Source: Streptomyces sp. ISL-96
GTDB lineage: Bacteria > Actinomycetota > Actinomycetes > Streptomycetales > Streptomycetaceae
Direction of reading: 5' to 3'
Length of the DNA stretch: 64,000 bases
Assembly: GCF_018614035.1 (NCBI RefSeq)
Contig: NZ_JAGGPA010000026.1
Span: 62,001-126,000 of the forward strand
The position numbers were made by a program, and so were the translations under genes. Below the pieces are notes generated by a model. The model was not told the DNA's origin. It was given only the letters and a program-made list of their open reading frames with translations, and made no database searches. Below, in pieces: positions 25,088 to 34,220 of the stretch. The number at the start of each line of letters is the position of its first letter. The stretch's first letter is position 1.

Positions 25088-25987
25088 TCAGGAACTGAGC
25101 TGAGCCAGGCCCTCCGTCGCGATCTGCTCGAAGACCTTCTCGTCGGCCGCGAACTCCGAGTCGGGAACGGGGGCGTGCAGCACGATCTCGGTGAAGCCGA
25201 GGGCGAAGTGCCTGCCCGCGAAGTCGACGAAGGCATCGAGAGACTCCAGCGGACCGCTCCGCTCCGGGGTGAACCCGGCGAGCAGGATCTTGTCGAGCTC
25301 GCCGGCGTCCCGGCCGGTCTCGGCGCAGGCGGTGCCCAGCTTGCTGATCTGGCCGCGGATGGCCTCCAGCGACTCGGCGGGCGTACCGGACTCGAAGAGC
25401 TTCGGATCGCCCGTGGTCACCCAGGCCTGGCCGTATTGAGCGGCGAGCTTCAGCCCGCGCGGGCCGGTCGCGGCGACGGCGAAGGGAAGCCGCGGCCGCT
25501 GGACGCAGCCGGGGACGTTGCGCGCCTCGACGGCGGAGTAGTGCGTGCCCGCGTGGGTGACGGCGGGCTCGGTGAGCAGCCGGTCCAGGAGCGGCAGGAA
25601 CTCGCCGAAGCGGTCGGCGCGCTGGCGTGGGGTCCAGGGCTCCTGGCCGAGGGCGGTGGCGTCGAATCCGTTGCCGCCGGCCCCGATGCCGAGCGTGACG
25701 CGTCCGCCGGACACGTCGTCCAGCGTGATCAGGTCTTTGGCGAGGGTCACGGGGTGCCGGAAGTTCGGCGAGGTGACGAGCGTGCCCAGCCGCATGCGCG
25801 TGGTCGCACCGGCGGCGGCCGTCAGGGTCGGTACGGCGCCGAACCACGGGCCGTCGCGGAAGGTCCGCCAGGACAGGTGGTCGTACGTGTACGCGGCGTG
25901 GAAGCCGAGCTGCTCGGCCCGCTGCCAGGCGTCACGGCCGCCCTGTGTCCAACGGCGGATGGGAAGTATCACGGTACTCAGACGCAT
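25088..25987 (-). CDS. LLM-class (F420-dependent type) oxidoreductase
   Basis: 299 residues with a luciferase-like TIM barrel. Recognisable elements are YTYDHLSWR near strand 2, TRMRLGTLVTSPNFRHPVTLAKDLITLDDVSGGR (seen as separate conserved stretches at about 62-96) and GIGAGGNGFD, all shared by F420-dependent enzymes such as glucose-6-phosphate dehydrogenase Fgd and related proteins. Flavin versus F420 use is not decided by sequence alone. It probably works with the isomerase-family protein downstream. Confidence 0.88.
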   Translation of the reverse strand: MRLSTVILPIRRWTQGGRDAWQRAEQLGFHAAYTYDHLSWRTFRDGPWFGAVPTLTAAAGATTRMRLGTLVTSPNFRHPVTLAKDLITLDDVSGGRVTLGIGAGGNGFDATALGQEPWTPRQRADRFGEFLPLLDRLLTEPAVTHAGTHYSAVEARNVPGCVQRPRLPFAVAATGPRGLKLAAQYGQAWVTTGDPKLFESGTPAESLEAIRGQISKLGTACAETGRDAGELDKILLAGFTPERSGPLESLDAFVDFAGRHFALGFTEIVLHAPVPDSEFAADEKVFEQIATEGLAQLSS

Positions 25988-26071
25988 CCCCCGACCCTAC
26001 GCGGGACGCCGCCCGTGCTGGGGCGGCCCAGGGGCCGGGGCCGGGGGCAGCGCATGGGGCAGCTCAGTTCC

Positions 26072-26652
26072 TCAGCTGAGGTTCTTGAGGTTGCCCTCCA
26101 CCGCCCGCAGCAGCCGGCGTGCCTCGTCGCTGTCGCTCGCGCCCAGCTCGGCCGCCAGCTCGCGCAGGCGGCGAAGGGCGTTCTCCGACCGCCCGAGGCT
26201 GTTCTCGTTCCAAGCACAACGCAGCGCACAGTCCACTCGCTCCTGCAGTGCTCCTCACCGGAGGCCGTGAACGCGTCGACCGCCTTCTCCCAGAGGACCG
26301 CCGTCTCCCGGCGCACGGCGTCCCCGTCGGCGTTCTCCTCCTCGTCGTCCTCGTCCTCGTCATACTTGTAAAGCTGTGCTTCCAGCAGTTCCGCCAGCTG
26401 CGCCCACGTACGCGCCCGCTCCACCAGCAATTCCTCGGGGCCGCCCTCCAGCGCCTCGATCGCCTGGTCCATCAGAGCCCGCGCCCGTACGACGGCTTCC
26501 GCGTCTGGTCCCTCGCCGCTCACCTCCAGCCAGGCGAGCGAGCGCGGCGCCCTGACGTACGGGACGGACGCCCAAGGAGATTGATCCCGGCCCGGCAGCG
26601 GCCGGTAGCAGGCAGACCTTCCGGCAGGTCTCAGATGTGCGCCACTTCGCAC
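26072..26652 (-). pseudogene. Acidic helical protein of unknown function, frameshifted
   Basis: The N-terminal part (ALMDQAIEALEGGPEELLVERARTWAQ, in pieces, then an acidic block YKYDEDEDDEEE) is in one frame down to about 26252. The natural C-terminal part (ALQERVDCALRCAW, ENALRRLRELAAELGAS, RRLLRAVEGNLKNLS) continues in another frame to the TGA at 26072-26074. A single missing base near 26250-26252 (GGTGAGGAGCACTG on the minus strand, probably GAGG reduced to GAG) explains the break. The helical repeats suggest a TPR-like fold. The start is uncertain: an ATG at 26652 is the only obvious one, but the first 35 residues do not look conserved. No function is assigned. Confidence 0.6.
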
Positions 26653-26683
26653 GCCCGTGCATCCCGTACGGGAAGATGGATCT

Positions 26684-27559
26684 GTGACCTCAGCTACCGA
26701 CCCTCAGCAGGCCCGACCGGCCCGGCCGGCCCCGGCCGCCACCACCACCCCGCGGCTCATCGCGACCGACCTCGACGGCACGCTGCTGCGTGACGACAAG
26801 TCCGTGTCGGACCGTACGATCGCCGCGCTCGCCGCCGCCGAACGGGCCGGCATCGAGGTCTTCTTCGTCACCGGCCGCCCGGCCCGCTGGATGGACGTCG
26901 TCAGCGACCACGTCCACGGCCACGGCCTGGCCATCTGCGCGAACGGCGCAGCCGTCGTCGACCTGCACGCGGGCGGAAAGCTGATCCAGGTCCGCCCGCT
27001 GGCCCGCGAGGACGCCCTCGCCGTCGTGCTCGCGCTGCGCGCCGCCGCCCCCGGCACGTCCTTCGCGGTCGAGCTCTCCACCGGCATCCACTACGAGCCG
27101 CACTACCCGCCCTTCCACCTCGACCCGGGCGCAACCGTGGCCACCGCCGAGAAGCTTCTCCAGGAGCCCACCCCCGGCTCCGGCGCCCCGGTCGTCAAGC
27201 TGCTCGCCCACCACGCCGAGCTGTCCCCCGACGACTTCCTCACCCTCGCCCGCGCGACGACGGACGAGCGCGCGTCGGTCACCCGGTCGAGCCCGACGGC
27301 CCTGCTGGAGATCAGCGGTTACGGCGTCTCCAAGGCCAGCACCCTGGCGCAGTGCTGCGCCGAGCGCGGCATCTCGCCCGCCGAGGTCGTGGCCTTCGGG
27401 GACATGCCGAACGACGTCGAGATGCTGGCCTGGGCGGGCACGTCGTACGCGATGGGCAACGCGCACCCGGACGTGGTGGCCGCGGCCTCCGGCCGTACGG
27501 TCGCGAACAACGACGACGGCGTCGCGGTGGTCATCGAGCGGATCCTGGCCGCCCTGTAG
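26684..27559 (+). CDS. HAD superfamily hydrolase, Cof type
   Basis: 291 residues from GTG 26684; an ATG at 26657 would add nine residues. Motif I is RLIATDLDGTLL, motif II is FFVTGR, the Lys of motif III is in YGVSKASTL and motif IV is GDMPNDVEML. Similar in length and motifs to the HAD protein following serS, with about the same Pro/Ala-rich N-terminal tail length. It is probably a cytosolic phosphatase for a sugar or cofactor phosphate; the substrate is unknown. It is divergent from the frameshifted acidic gene and convergent with the M23 peptidase gene 32 nt downstream. Confidence 0.92.
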   Translation: MTSATDPQQARPARPAPAATTTPRLIATDLDGTLLRDDKSVSDRTIAALAAAERAGIEVFFVTGRPARWMDVVSDHVHGHGLAICANGAAVVDLHAGGKLIQVRPLAREDALAVVLALRAAAPGTSFAVELSTGIHYEPHYPPFHLDPGATVATAEKLLQEPTPGSGAPVVKLLAHHAELSPDDFLTLARATTDERASVTRSSPTALLEISGYGVSKASTLAQCCAERGISPAEVVAFGDMPNDVEMLAWAGTSYAMGNAHPDVVAAASGRTVANNDDGVAVVIERILAAL

Positions 27560-27591
27560 CCGCGCATTCGGGCCACACCACCTCAGCACCC

Positions 27592-28713
27592 TCAGAAACC
27601 CGCGCCGCGCTCCCGCATCCAAGGCGCCGGATCGATCCCCGATCCCAGGTGGGGAGTGAGCCGTACCTCGAAGTGCAGGTGCGGTCCCGAGGAGTTCCCG
27701 GTGGTGCCGGCCTGCCCGATCCACTGGCCGGTACGCACCAGCTCACCCTGGTCGACCATGACGCCTGCCAGGTGCGCGTACTGCGAGTAGTAGCCGTCCG
27801 GGTGCCCGATCACCACCTCGATCCCGAAACCACCGCCGCAGGAGACCGAGACGACGCGGCCCTCGCCGATGGCCCGTACCGGTGTGCCGATGTCCACGGC
27901 GAAGTCCTGCCCGGTGTGCCGGCTCTTCCAGCGCGCACCCTCACCGCCGAATCCGGCGGACAGCTCGTACTCCTCGACGGGTGTCACCCACGCGCGCGTG
28001 GTGGACGACCGTCCCTTTTCCTCCAGGCGTACGGCGCCGGCGCAGCGCCCCGCCGCGACGCTGCGCTCCGCCTCGCCCTGGAGCTTCCACCGGGCGTTTT
28101 CGAGCTTCGCCGTGATGGCCCGTTTGATCGACGCGAGCCGCTGGGTACGGGCGTCGAGGTCGTGCCAGGCGGCTTTCGCCAGCTGCTCGTCCTTCACCAG
28201 CCGGCGCTCGGCCCGCTCGGCCCGGTCCAGCATCCGGGACACGGCGAGCTCCGCCTGCCAGGCGAGCCGGTGACCGTCCATCAGCTCCTCCGGGTCGTCG
28301 GCGAGCAGCAGCTTGGCGGTGTACGCGATTCCGCCACCGCCGGCGCGGTACTGGGCGCGGGCCACCCGTCCCACGTCCCCGCGCAGCCGCTTGATCTCGC
28401 GCCGCTCGGCCGCGAGCAGCCGCTCCAGGCGCATGGCCTTCGCCTGCTGCTCGCGCGCTGCCCGCCTGCCCTGCTCGTACGTCTCGGCGGCCCGCGCGGC
28501 CTGTTCGTAGAGCCGCGCCACCTCGGCGGCGATGGCGGGCCCGTCGGAGGAGGCGACACCGGCGCCGACACCGGGCGCGGGCCCACCCCCAGCGGCAGCG
28601 GCATGAGCAGGGGCAGCGGCGAAGGCAGCAGTAGCGGCGGCGGCGGGCGCGGGAAGGCACAGAAGCACGCACATCACCGGCACGAGCAGCCGTTGGCAGG
28701 GTCCGAGGTGCAT
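27592..28713 (-). CDS. Secreted M23 family metallopeptidase with coiled coil
   Basis: 373 residues. The signal peptide is LLVPVMCVLLCLPAPAAAA. A long heptad region (about 60-205, with EQQAKAMRLERLLAAERREIK and LDRAERAERRLVKDEQL) is followed by a LytM/M23 domain. Zinc ligands are HxxxD at 266-270 (HTGQD) and HxH at 345-347 (HLHFE). All four catalytic residues are present, so it is probably an active peptidoglycan endopeptidase, unlike the degenerate EnvC/NlpD activators with similar layout. The coiled coil may control its activity. Located in the cell wall. Confidence 0.9.
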   Translation of the reverse strand: MHLGPCQRLLVPVMCVLLCLPAPAAAATAAFAAAPAHAAAAGGGPAPGVGAGVASSDGPAIAAEVARLYEQAARAAETYEQGRRAAREQQAKAMRLERLLAAERREIKRLRGDVGRVARAQYRAGGGGIAYTAKLLLADDPEELMDGHRLAWQAELAVSRMLDRAERAERRLVKDEQLAKAAWHDLDARTQRLASIKRAITAKLENARWKLQGEAERSVAAGRCAGAVRLEEKGRSSTTRAWVTPVEEYELSAGFGGEGARWKSRHTGQDFAVDIGTPVRAIGEGRVVSVSCGGGFGIEVVIGHPDGYYSQYAHLAGVMVDQGELVRTGQWIGQAGTTGNSSGPHLHFEVRLTPHLGSGIDPAPWMRERGAGF

Positions 28714-28790
28714 CCACGGATCGTGTCCCGCTCACCCCCCGATCCCGTGCACCGAGGTCACCTCACCGGGGTGTCGTCCCGCCATCCGGC

Positions 28791-30446
28791 CTACCCAGGC
28801 ACCTGCGGAGGGCCCTGCAGCGGCACCTCCCACACCACCGTCGTCCCCCCGCCGCCCTCCCCGAGCCCCGGCCCGCACCGGCTCGTACCGCCCAGCGACT
28901 CGGCGCGCCGCCTGAGGTTGCGCAGTCCGCTGCGCCGGCCGCCCTCCGGGATGCCGACCCCGTCGTCCGCGACCGACAGACGCACCCCGCGCCGCCCGTC
29001 CGCCATTTCGGCGGTGGCGTCGACGACGACTTCGATACGGGAGGCCCGCGCGTGCCGGAAGGCGTTGGACAGCGCCTCCCGCAGCGCCGCGATGAGGTTC
29101 TTGCCGGTCAGCTCGCCGACCAGCGAGTCGACCGGGCCGACGAAGTGGTGCCCGGGCTTGAAGCCCAGTGGCACGGCCGCCATGTTGATCTCCCGCAGTA
29201 CGCGCGTACGCAGCCCAGCAGGCGCCTCGGCCGGGCCCTGCTGGAGCGCGAAGATGGCCGTCCGGATCTCCTGGATCGTCACATCCAGCTCGTCGACCGC
29301 CCTGCCCACCCCGCTGCGCACCTCGGGGACGACGGACCTGCGCTGCGCGCTCTCCAGCATCAGCCCGGTGGCGAACAGCCGCTGGATGACCAAGTCGTGC
29401 AGATCGCGGGCGATCCGGTCACGGTCCTCGTACACAGCGAGCCGCTCCCGGTCCCGCTGCGCCTGCGCCATCATCAGCGCCAGCGCGGCCTGCGAGGCGA
29501 ACTGCGTGGCCAGTGTCCGCTCGGCTTCGGTGAACAGCCTGCCGCCCCGCTCCCGGGGTGTGGCGAGCGCGCCGAGCACCCGGCTGCCGCTGCGCAGCGG
29601 CAGCAGCATGCTCGGCCCGTACCGCCGCGCCGCCCTGTTCAGCACGCGCGGCTCGCTCTCCGAGTCGCCGATGAACACCGCCTCACCTGCGAGGAGCCGG
29701 GCGGCGACCGGGTTCTGGGGCGGGATGACCACGCCGAGCGACTCCGACGGGTCGTCGGCCGAGACCGCGACGGTCTCCAGGCCGCCGTCCCGCGCCGGCA
29801 GCAGCACTATTCCGGCTGCCGAGTCGGCGAGGCGGCGGGCCTGTTCCGCGACGACGCTCAGCGCGTCGTCGGCGTCGCCGCCCGACAGAAGCGCGGTGGT
29901 GACGGCTACGGACCCGTCGATCCAGCGTTCGCGCTGCCGCGCCGCCTCGTACAGCCGGGCATTGCCGATGGCGATCCCGGCCTCCGTGGCGAGCACCCGG
30001 ACCATGTGCCTGTCGTAGTCGTTGAAGTCCGCCCCGCCGTGCTTCTCGGCGAGGTAGAGATTGCCGAAGACCTCGCCCCGTGCGCGGATGGGTACGCCCA
30101 GGAAGGTCCGCATCGCCGGGTGGTGCGCGGGGAGTCCGTCGGGCAGCCGCCCGATGCGCGCGGCCTGCTCCTCGGTCATCCCGTACGTCACGACGTCGCG
30201 GAGGCCGCCGCGCTCTTCGTCGACGAGGCCGATCGCCGCGTACCGGGCGTCGGCGAGTTCTGCGGCGGTCTCGCAGATCCGGTTGAGGGTGGAGTGCAGA
30301 TCAAGCCCCGTGCCGACGGATCGCATGGCTTCCAGCAGCTGGGGCACGCGCGCGGCGAGTTCGGTGGACAGGCCCTGCAGACTGCGGGCCGACCGGGCGG
30401 CGGCCTCGTGGTGATCGTTCGGGTCCGGCTCGTCCTGCACTGGCAT
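28791..30446 (-). CDS. GAF-domain sensor histidine kinase (DevS/NarX-like)
   Basis: 551 residues, soluble. Two GAF domains lie at about 55-190 and 205-345, then a HisKA_3 dimerisation domain with the phospho-acceptor His in IARDLHDLVIQRLFATG (about 370-386) and an HATPase domain (ALREALSNAFRHARAS, then SVADDGVGIP). The layout matches DevS/DosT, whose first GAF binds haem and senses oxygen or NO; whether these GAF domains bind haem is not clear from the residues seen. No response-regulator gene is adjacent. It follows the cyd operon by 25 nt on the same strand, so an oxygen-related signal is an attractive inference. Confidence 0.9.
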   Translation of the reverse strand: MPVQDEPDPNDHHEAAARSARSLQGLSTELAARVPQLLEAMRSVGTGLDLHSTLNRICETAAELADARYAAIGLVDEERGGLRDVVTYGMTEEQAARIGRLPDGLPAHHPAMRTFLGVPIRARGEVFGNLYLAEKHGGADFNDYDRHMVRVLATEAGIAIGNARLYEAARQRERWIDGSVAVTTALLSGGDADDALSVVAEQARRLADSAAGIVLLPARDGGLETVAVSADDPSESLGVVIPPQNPVAARLLAGEAVFIGDSESEPRVLNRAARRYGPSMLLPLRSGSRVLGALATPRERGGRLFTEAERTLATQFASQAALALMMAQAQRDRERLAVYEDRDRIARDLHDLVIQRLFATGLMLESAQRRSVVPEVRSGVGRAVDELDVTIQEIRTAIFALQQGPAEAPAGLRTRVLREINMAAVPLGFKPGHHFVGPVDSLVGELTGKNLIAALREALSNAFRHARASRIEVVVDATAEMADGRRGVRLSVADDGVGIPEGGRRSGLRNLRRRAESLGGTSRCGPGLGEGGGGTTVVWEVPLQGPPQVPG

Positions 30447-30471
30447 GCCCTTGAGCCTAATAAGTCCTATT

Positions 30472-33400
30472 TCAACGGGAAAGTCGGGCCTCGAGCGATA
30501 CGGCCGGTCCCGGCTTACTCACCTCGGCCTCCAGCTCACGCTCCAGCATCCGCCGCAGCGGCCCCTCCACCTCCACCAGGTCCGCGTACTCGCCGCGCTG
30601 TACGACGCGCCCCTCATCCAGCACGATCACCTCGTCCACGGCCTCCAGGCCCCGGAGCCGGTGCGTGATGATCAGCGTCGTACGTCCCCGGGTAGCCCTG
30701 AGCAGGTCGGCCGTCAGCGCGTCCGCCGTCGCCAGGTCGAGGTGCTCGGCGGGCTCGTCGAGCACAAGCACGGGGAAGTCGGCGAGGAGGGCGCGGGCCA
30801 GCGCGAGGCGCTGGCGCTGGCCTCCGGAGAGGCGGGCGCCGTGTTCGCCGACCATCGTGTCGAGCCCGTCGGGCAGCGCGTCCACCCAGGTCAGCAGCCG
30901 AGCGGCGGCCAGGGCGTCGCGCAGCTCCTCCTCGCTCGCGTCGGTCCTGGCCAGCCGTAGGTTCTCCCGTACCGAACTGTCGAAGATGTGCGCGTCCTGG
31001 GCGCACAGGCCGACGAGCCGCCGTACGTCGTCGCCGTCGAGCTCGGCGGCGTCCGTTCCACCGAGCGTGTACGTCCCCTCCCGCGCGTCCAGGAAGCGCA
31101 GCAGCACCTGGGCGAGCGTCGTCTTCCCGGCGCCGGACTGACCGACCACCGCGATGCGCCGGCCCGCTTCCAGCGTCAGGTCGAAGCCGGCCAGCGCGTC
31201 CCGCTCCTGCCCGGTGTACCGGGCGCTCAGCCCGCGTACCTCCAGCGGGAACGGCGACGCGGGCGCGGCGGCAGGCGTCAGCGGCTCGCGCACCGGCACC
31301 GGCGCGTCCAGCACCTCGTACACGCGCTCCGCGCTGCGCTTGACGCGCTGGCGGTACTGCACGGCGAGCGGAAGCCCGGTGACGGCCTCGAAGGCGGCCA
31401 GTGGCGTCAGCACGACCACGGCCAGCGTCACACCCGACAGCCGCCCGTCGTGCACGGCCTGCACCCCGGCGAGCGCGGCGAACACGACGGTCAGCCCGCA
31501 GGCCAGCGAGGAGAGGCCGCCACCGAGAGCGGTGGCGGTGGCACCCCGCGAGGCGATCCGGGTCAGCACCCCGTCCGCTTCCCTGACGCTGTCCGTACGT
31601 CGCTTCAGCGCACCGGCGACGGTCAGCTCGGCCGTACCGCCGAGCAGATCGGCGACCCGGGCCGCGAGCAAGCCCCGCGCGGGCGCCAGCTGCCGTTCGG
31701 CCCGCCGGGCACAGGCCCCGCTCAGCCACGGCACACCGATTCCGGCGACGAGCAGCCCTGCGGCCAGCACTGCCCCGGCCTCGGGCAGCAGCCACGCGGT
31801 GAACCCGACGGAGCCCGCACTCACGAGCACGGCGGTCCCGACGGGCAGCAGCCACCGCAGCCAGTAGTCCTGCAGCGCGTCCACGTCGGCGACGAGCCGG
31901 GACAGCAGATCCCCGCGCCTGGCGTCGCGCAGCCCGGCGGGCGCGATGCGCTCCAGCCGGCGGTACACGGCGACGCGCATCTCGGCGAGCATCCGCAGCA
32001 CGGCGTCGTGCGACACGAGCCGCTCGGCGTAACGGAAGACGGCCCGCCCGATGCCGAAGGCGCGGGTCGCGGTCACGGCCACCATCAGATAGAGCACCGG
32101 GGGCTGTTCCGAAGCTCGCGAGATCAACCACCCGGACACGGCCATGAGCCCCACGGCCGACCCGAGCGCGAGACTCCCGAGCCCCAACGCGAGCCCCAGC
32201 CGCCCCCGCAACTCCCCGGCAGCCACCCGAACCCGCCCGAGCACGGACCGGGCCCCGGACGAGGGCAAGCCGGCCACCCGCCCACCAGCGGCCACGCCTG
32301 CCCCCGCGCCACAAGTCGCGGTGCCGGGAGGGGACGTGTCGGAGCGCTCCCCGCAGGGCGTTGAACGCAACCACCCCAAAGCAACCGACGTACCCGAACG
32401 TTCGACGCCCGAGGAGACGCCCCGACGCGGCACCGACCCCAGAGCCCCCGCTGCCACCCGGGGTGCCGGGGGCTCCCCCCGGCTCCCGGGGCGCGCATCC
32501 GCCGCCCCACCACCCGCACCCGCACCCGCACCCCGCCCCGCCGGAGCACCCAGCTCCACCACCCGGTCCGCCACAGCCAGCAGCGCGGGCCGGTGCACCA
32601 CCAGCACCACAGTCCGCCCGGCCGCCAGCCTCCGTACCGCGTCGACGATGCCCTCTTCCGTCTCCCCGTCCAGATTCGCCGTCGGCTCGTCCAGCAGGAG
32701 CAGCGGCCGGTCCGCGAGGAACGCCCGTGCCAGGGCGAGCCGTTGCCGCTGCCCGGCCGAGAGCCCCGCGCCGTCCTCCCCGAGCCGCGTCCCGGCGCCC
32801 CGCGGGAGGGCGGCCACGAAGTCGTACGCCCCCGCGTCCCGCAACGCCTCGGCCACCGCCGCGTCATCCGCGTCCGGCCGCGCAAGCCGTACGTTCTCCG
32901 CGACCGTTCCCGCGAACAGGTACGGCCGCTGCGGCACCCACGCGATCCGCTCCCGCCACCGCTCCATCGACACGGTGGACAGGTCGACCGCCTGCGGCCC
33001 GTCGCCGACGACCACCCGGCCCTCGTCCACCGGGGCGAACCCGAGCAGCACGTTCAGCAGCGTGCTCTTACCGGCCCCGCTCGGCCCGACGACCGCGACC
33101 GTCTCGCCTTCGCCCACCACCAGTGACGCCGAGTCCAGCGACGCCTCGGTCCGCCCCGCGTGCCGGACCGTCACACCCTCGATCCGCAGCGGCCCGGCGG
33201 GCGCGTCCGCGCCACCCGCCGGCCCCTGCGGCTCGGTCTCCAGAATCTCGAAGATCTCCTCGGCGGCGGACAGCCCCTCCGCCGCCGCGTGGTACTGCGC
33301 CCCGACCTGCCGCAGCGGCAGATACGCCTCGGGCGCCAGCACCAGAATCACCAGACCCGTGTACAGATCCAGATCCCCGTGCACGAGCCGCATGCCAATG

Positions 33401-34194
33401 CCCACGGCGACCAGCGCCACCGACAAGGTCGCCAGCAACTCCAGCGCGAACGACGACAGGAAAGCGATGCGCAGCGTGCGCATGGTGGCCTGCCGGTACT
33501 CGGCCGTGATCGTCCGGATCGACTCGGCCTGCGCCTTCGCCCGCCCGAAGACCTTGAGCGTAGGCAGCCCGGCGACAACATCCAGGAAGTGCCCGGACAG
33601 CCGCGAGAGCAGCCGCCACTGCCGGTCCATCCGCGCCTGGGTGGCCCACCCGATCAAAATCATGAAGAGCGGGATGAGCGGCAGCGTCCCCACGATCACC
33701 GCCGCCGAGACCCAGTCCTCGGTGACGATCCGCGCGAGCACCGCCACCGGCACCACGACCGCGAGCCCGAGCTGCGGCAGGTACCGCGCGAAGTAGTCGT
33801 CCAGTGCGTCGACGCCCCGCGTCGCCAGCGCCACCAGCGAACCCACCCGCTGCCCGGTCAGCCAGCCGGGCCCGAGCTCAACCGCCCGCGCCAGCAGCCG
33901 CCCGCGCAGCTCAGACTTGACCGCCGCGCTCGCCCGGTGCGCGGCGAGCTCGGTCAGCCAGGCCACCAGGGCCCGCCCCACCGCGACCGCCGCCAGCAGC
34001 ATCAGCGGCGTACGCAGGTCGGAGCCGTCCAGCCCGCGCTGGAACGCCCCCACCACCACCTCGGCGACGATCATCGCCTGGGCGACGACCAGGCCTGCCC
34101 CGGCCAGCCCGAGGAGCACCACGGCCCCCAGGAAGAGGCGGGTGGCGCGGGCGTAGCGGAGCAGACGCGGGTCGATCGGTTTCACGTGAAACAT
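30472..34194 (-). CDS. cydCD: CydD-CydC fused thiol reductant ABC exporter
   Basis: 1240 residues comprising two complete half-transporters. The CydD-like half has six helices, then Walker A VGPSGAGKSTLLN, signature LSAGQRQRLALARAFL and LLLLDEPTANLD. The CydC-like half follows from about residue 640 with VGQSGAGKTTLAQ, LSGGQRQRLALARALL and VLVLDEPAEHLD. A roughly 80-residue Gly/Ala/Pro/Arg-rich linker near 545-625 joins them. The complex exports cysteine or glutathione-like thiols needed for assembly of cytochrome bd. The start codon at 34194 overlaps a perfect parS, so residues 2-6 (FHVKP) are dictated by the ParB site. It ends 25 nt before the GAF kinase gene. Confidence 0.94.
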   Translation of the reverse strand: MFHVKPIDPRLLRYARATRLFLGAVVLLGLAGAGLVVAQAMIVAEVVVGAFQRGLDGSDLRTPLMLLAAVAVGRALVAWLTELAAHRASAAVKSELRGRLLARAVELGPGWLTGQRVGSLVALATRGVDALDDYFARYLPQLGLAVVVPVAVLARIVTEDWVSAAVIVGTLPLIPLFMILIGWATQARMDRQWRLLSRLSGHFLDVVAGLPTLKVFGRAKAQAESIRTITAEYRQATMRTLRIAFLSSFALELLATLSVALVAVGIGMRLVHGDLDLYTGLVILVLAPEAYLPLRQVGAQYHAAAEGLSAAEEIFEILETEPQGPAGGADAPAGPLRIEGVTVRHAGRTEASLDSASLVVGEGETVAVVGPSGAGKSTLLNVLLGFAPVDEGRVVVGDGPQAVDLSTVSMERWRERIAWVPQRPYLFAGTVAENVRLARPDADDAAVAEALRDAGAYDFVAALPRGAGTRLGEDGAGLSAGQRQRLALARAFLADRPLLLLDEPTANLDGETEEGIVDAVRRLAAGRTVVLVVHRPALLAVADRVVELGAPAGRGAGAGAGGGAADARPGSRGEPPAPRVAAGALGSVPRRGVSSGVERSGTSVALGWLRSTPCGERSDTSPPGTATCGAGAGVAAGGRVAGLPSSGARSVLGRVRVAAGELRGRLGLALGLGSLALGSAVGLMAVSGWLISRASEQPPVLYLMVAVTATRAFGIGRAVFRYAERLVSHDAVLRMLAEMRVAVYRRLERIAPAGLRDARRGDLLSRLVADVDALQDYWLRWLLPVGTAVLVSAGSVGFTAWLLPEAGAVLAAGLLVAGIGVPWLSGACARRAERQLAPARGLLAARVADLLGGTAELTVAGALKRRTDSVREADGVLTRIASRGATATALGGGLSSLACGLTVVFAALAGVQAVHDGRLSGVTLAVVVLTPLAAFEAVTGLPLAVQYRQRVKRSAERVYEVLDAPVPVREPLTPAAAPASPFPLEVRGLSARYTGQERDALAGFDLTLEAGRRIAVVGQSGAGKTTLAQVLLRFLDAREGTYTLGGTDAAELDGDDVRRLVGLCAQDAHIFDSSVRENLRLARTDASEEELRDALAAARLLTWVDALPDGLDTMVGEHGARLSGGQRQRLALARALLADFPVLVLDEPAEHLDLATADALTADLLRATRGRTTLIITHRLRGLEAVDEVIVLDEGRVVQRGEYADLVEVEGPLRRMLERELEAEVSKPGPAVSLEARLSR
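34179..34192. promoter_or_regulatory. parS (ParB-binding site) overlapping the cydCD start
   Basis: The perfect 14-bp palindrome GTTTCACGTGAAAC. On the minus strand its first G is the third base of the cydCD ATG, so the site is coding. The sequence is the known Streptomyces/Bacillus-type ParB site. Confidence 0.92.
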
Positions 34195-34220
34195 CTCCCA
34201 CTAAGGCGCATCAGCGAGCA

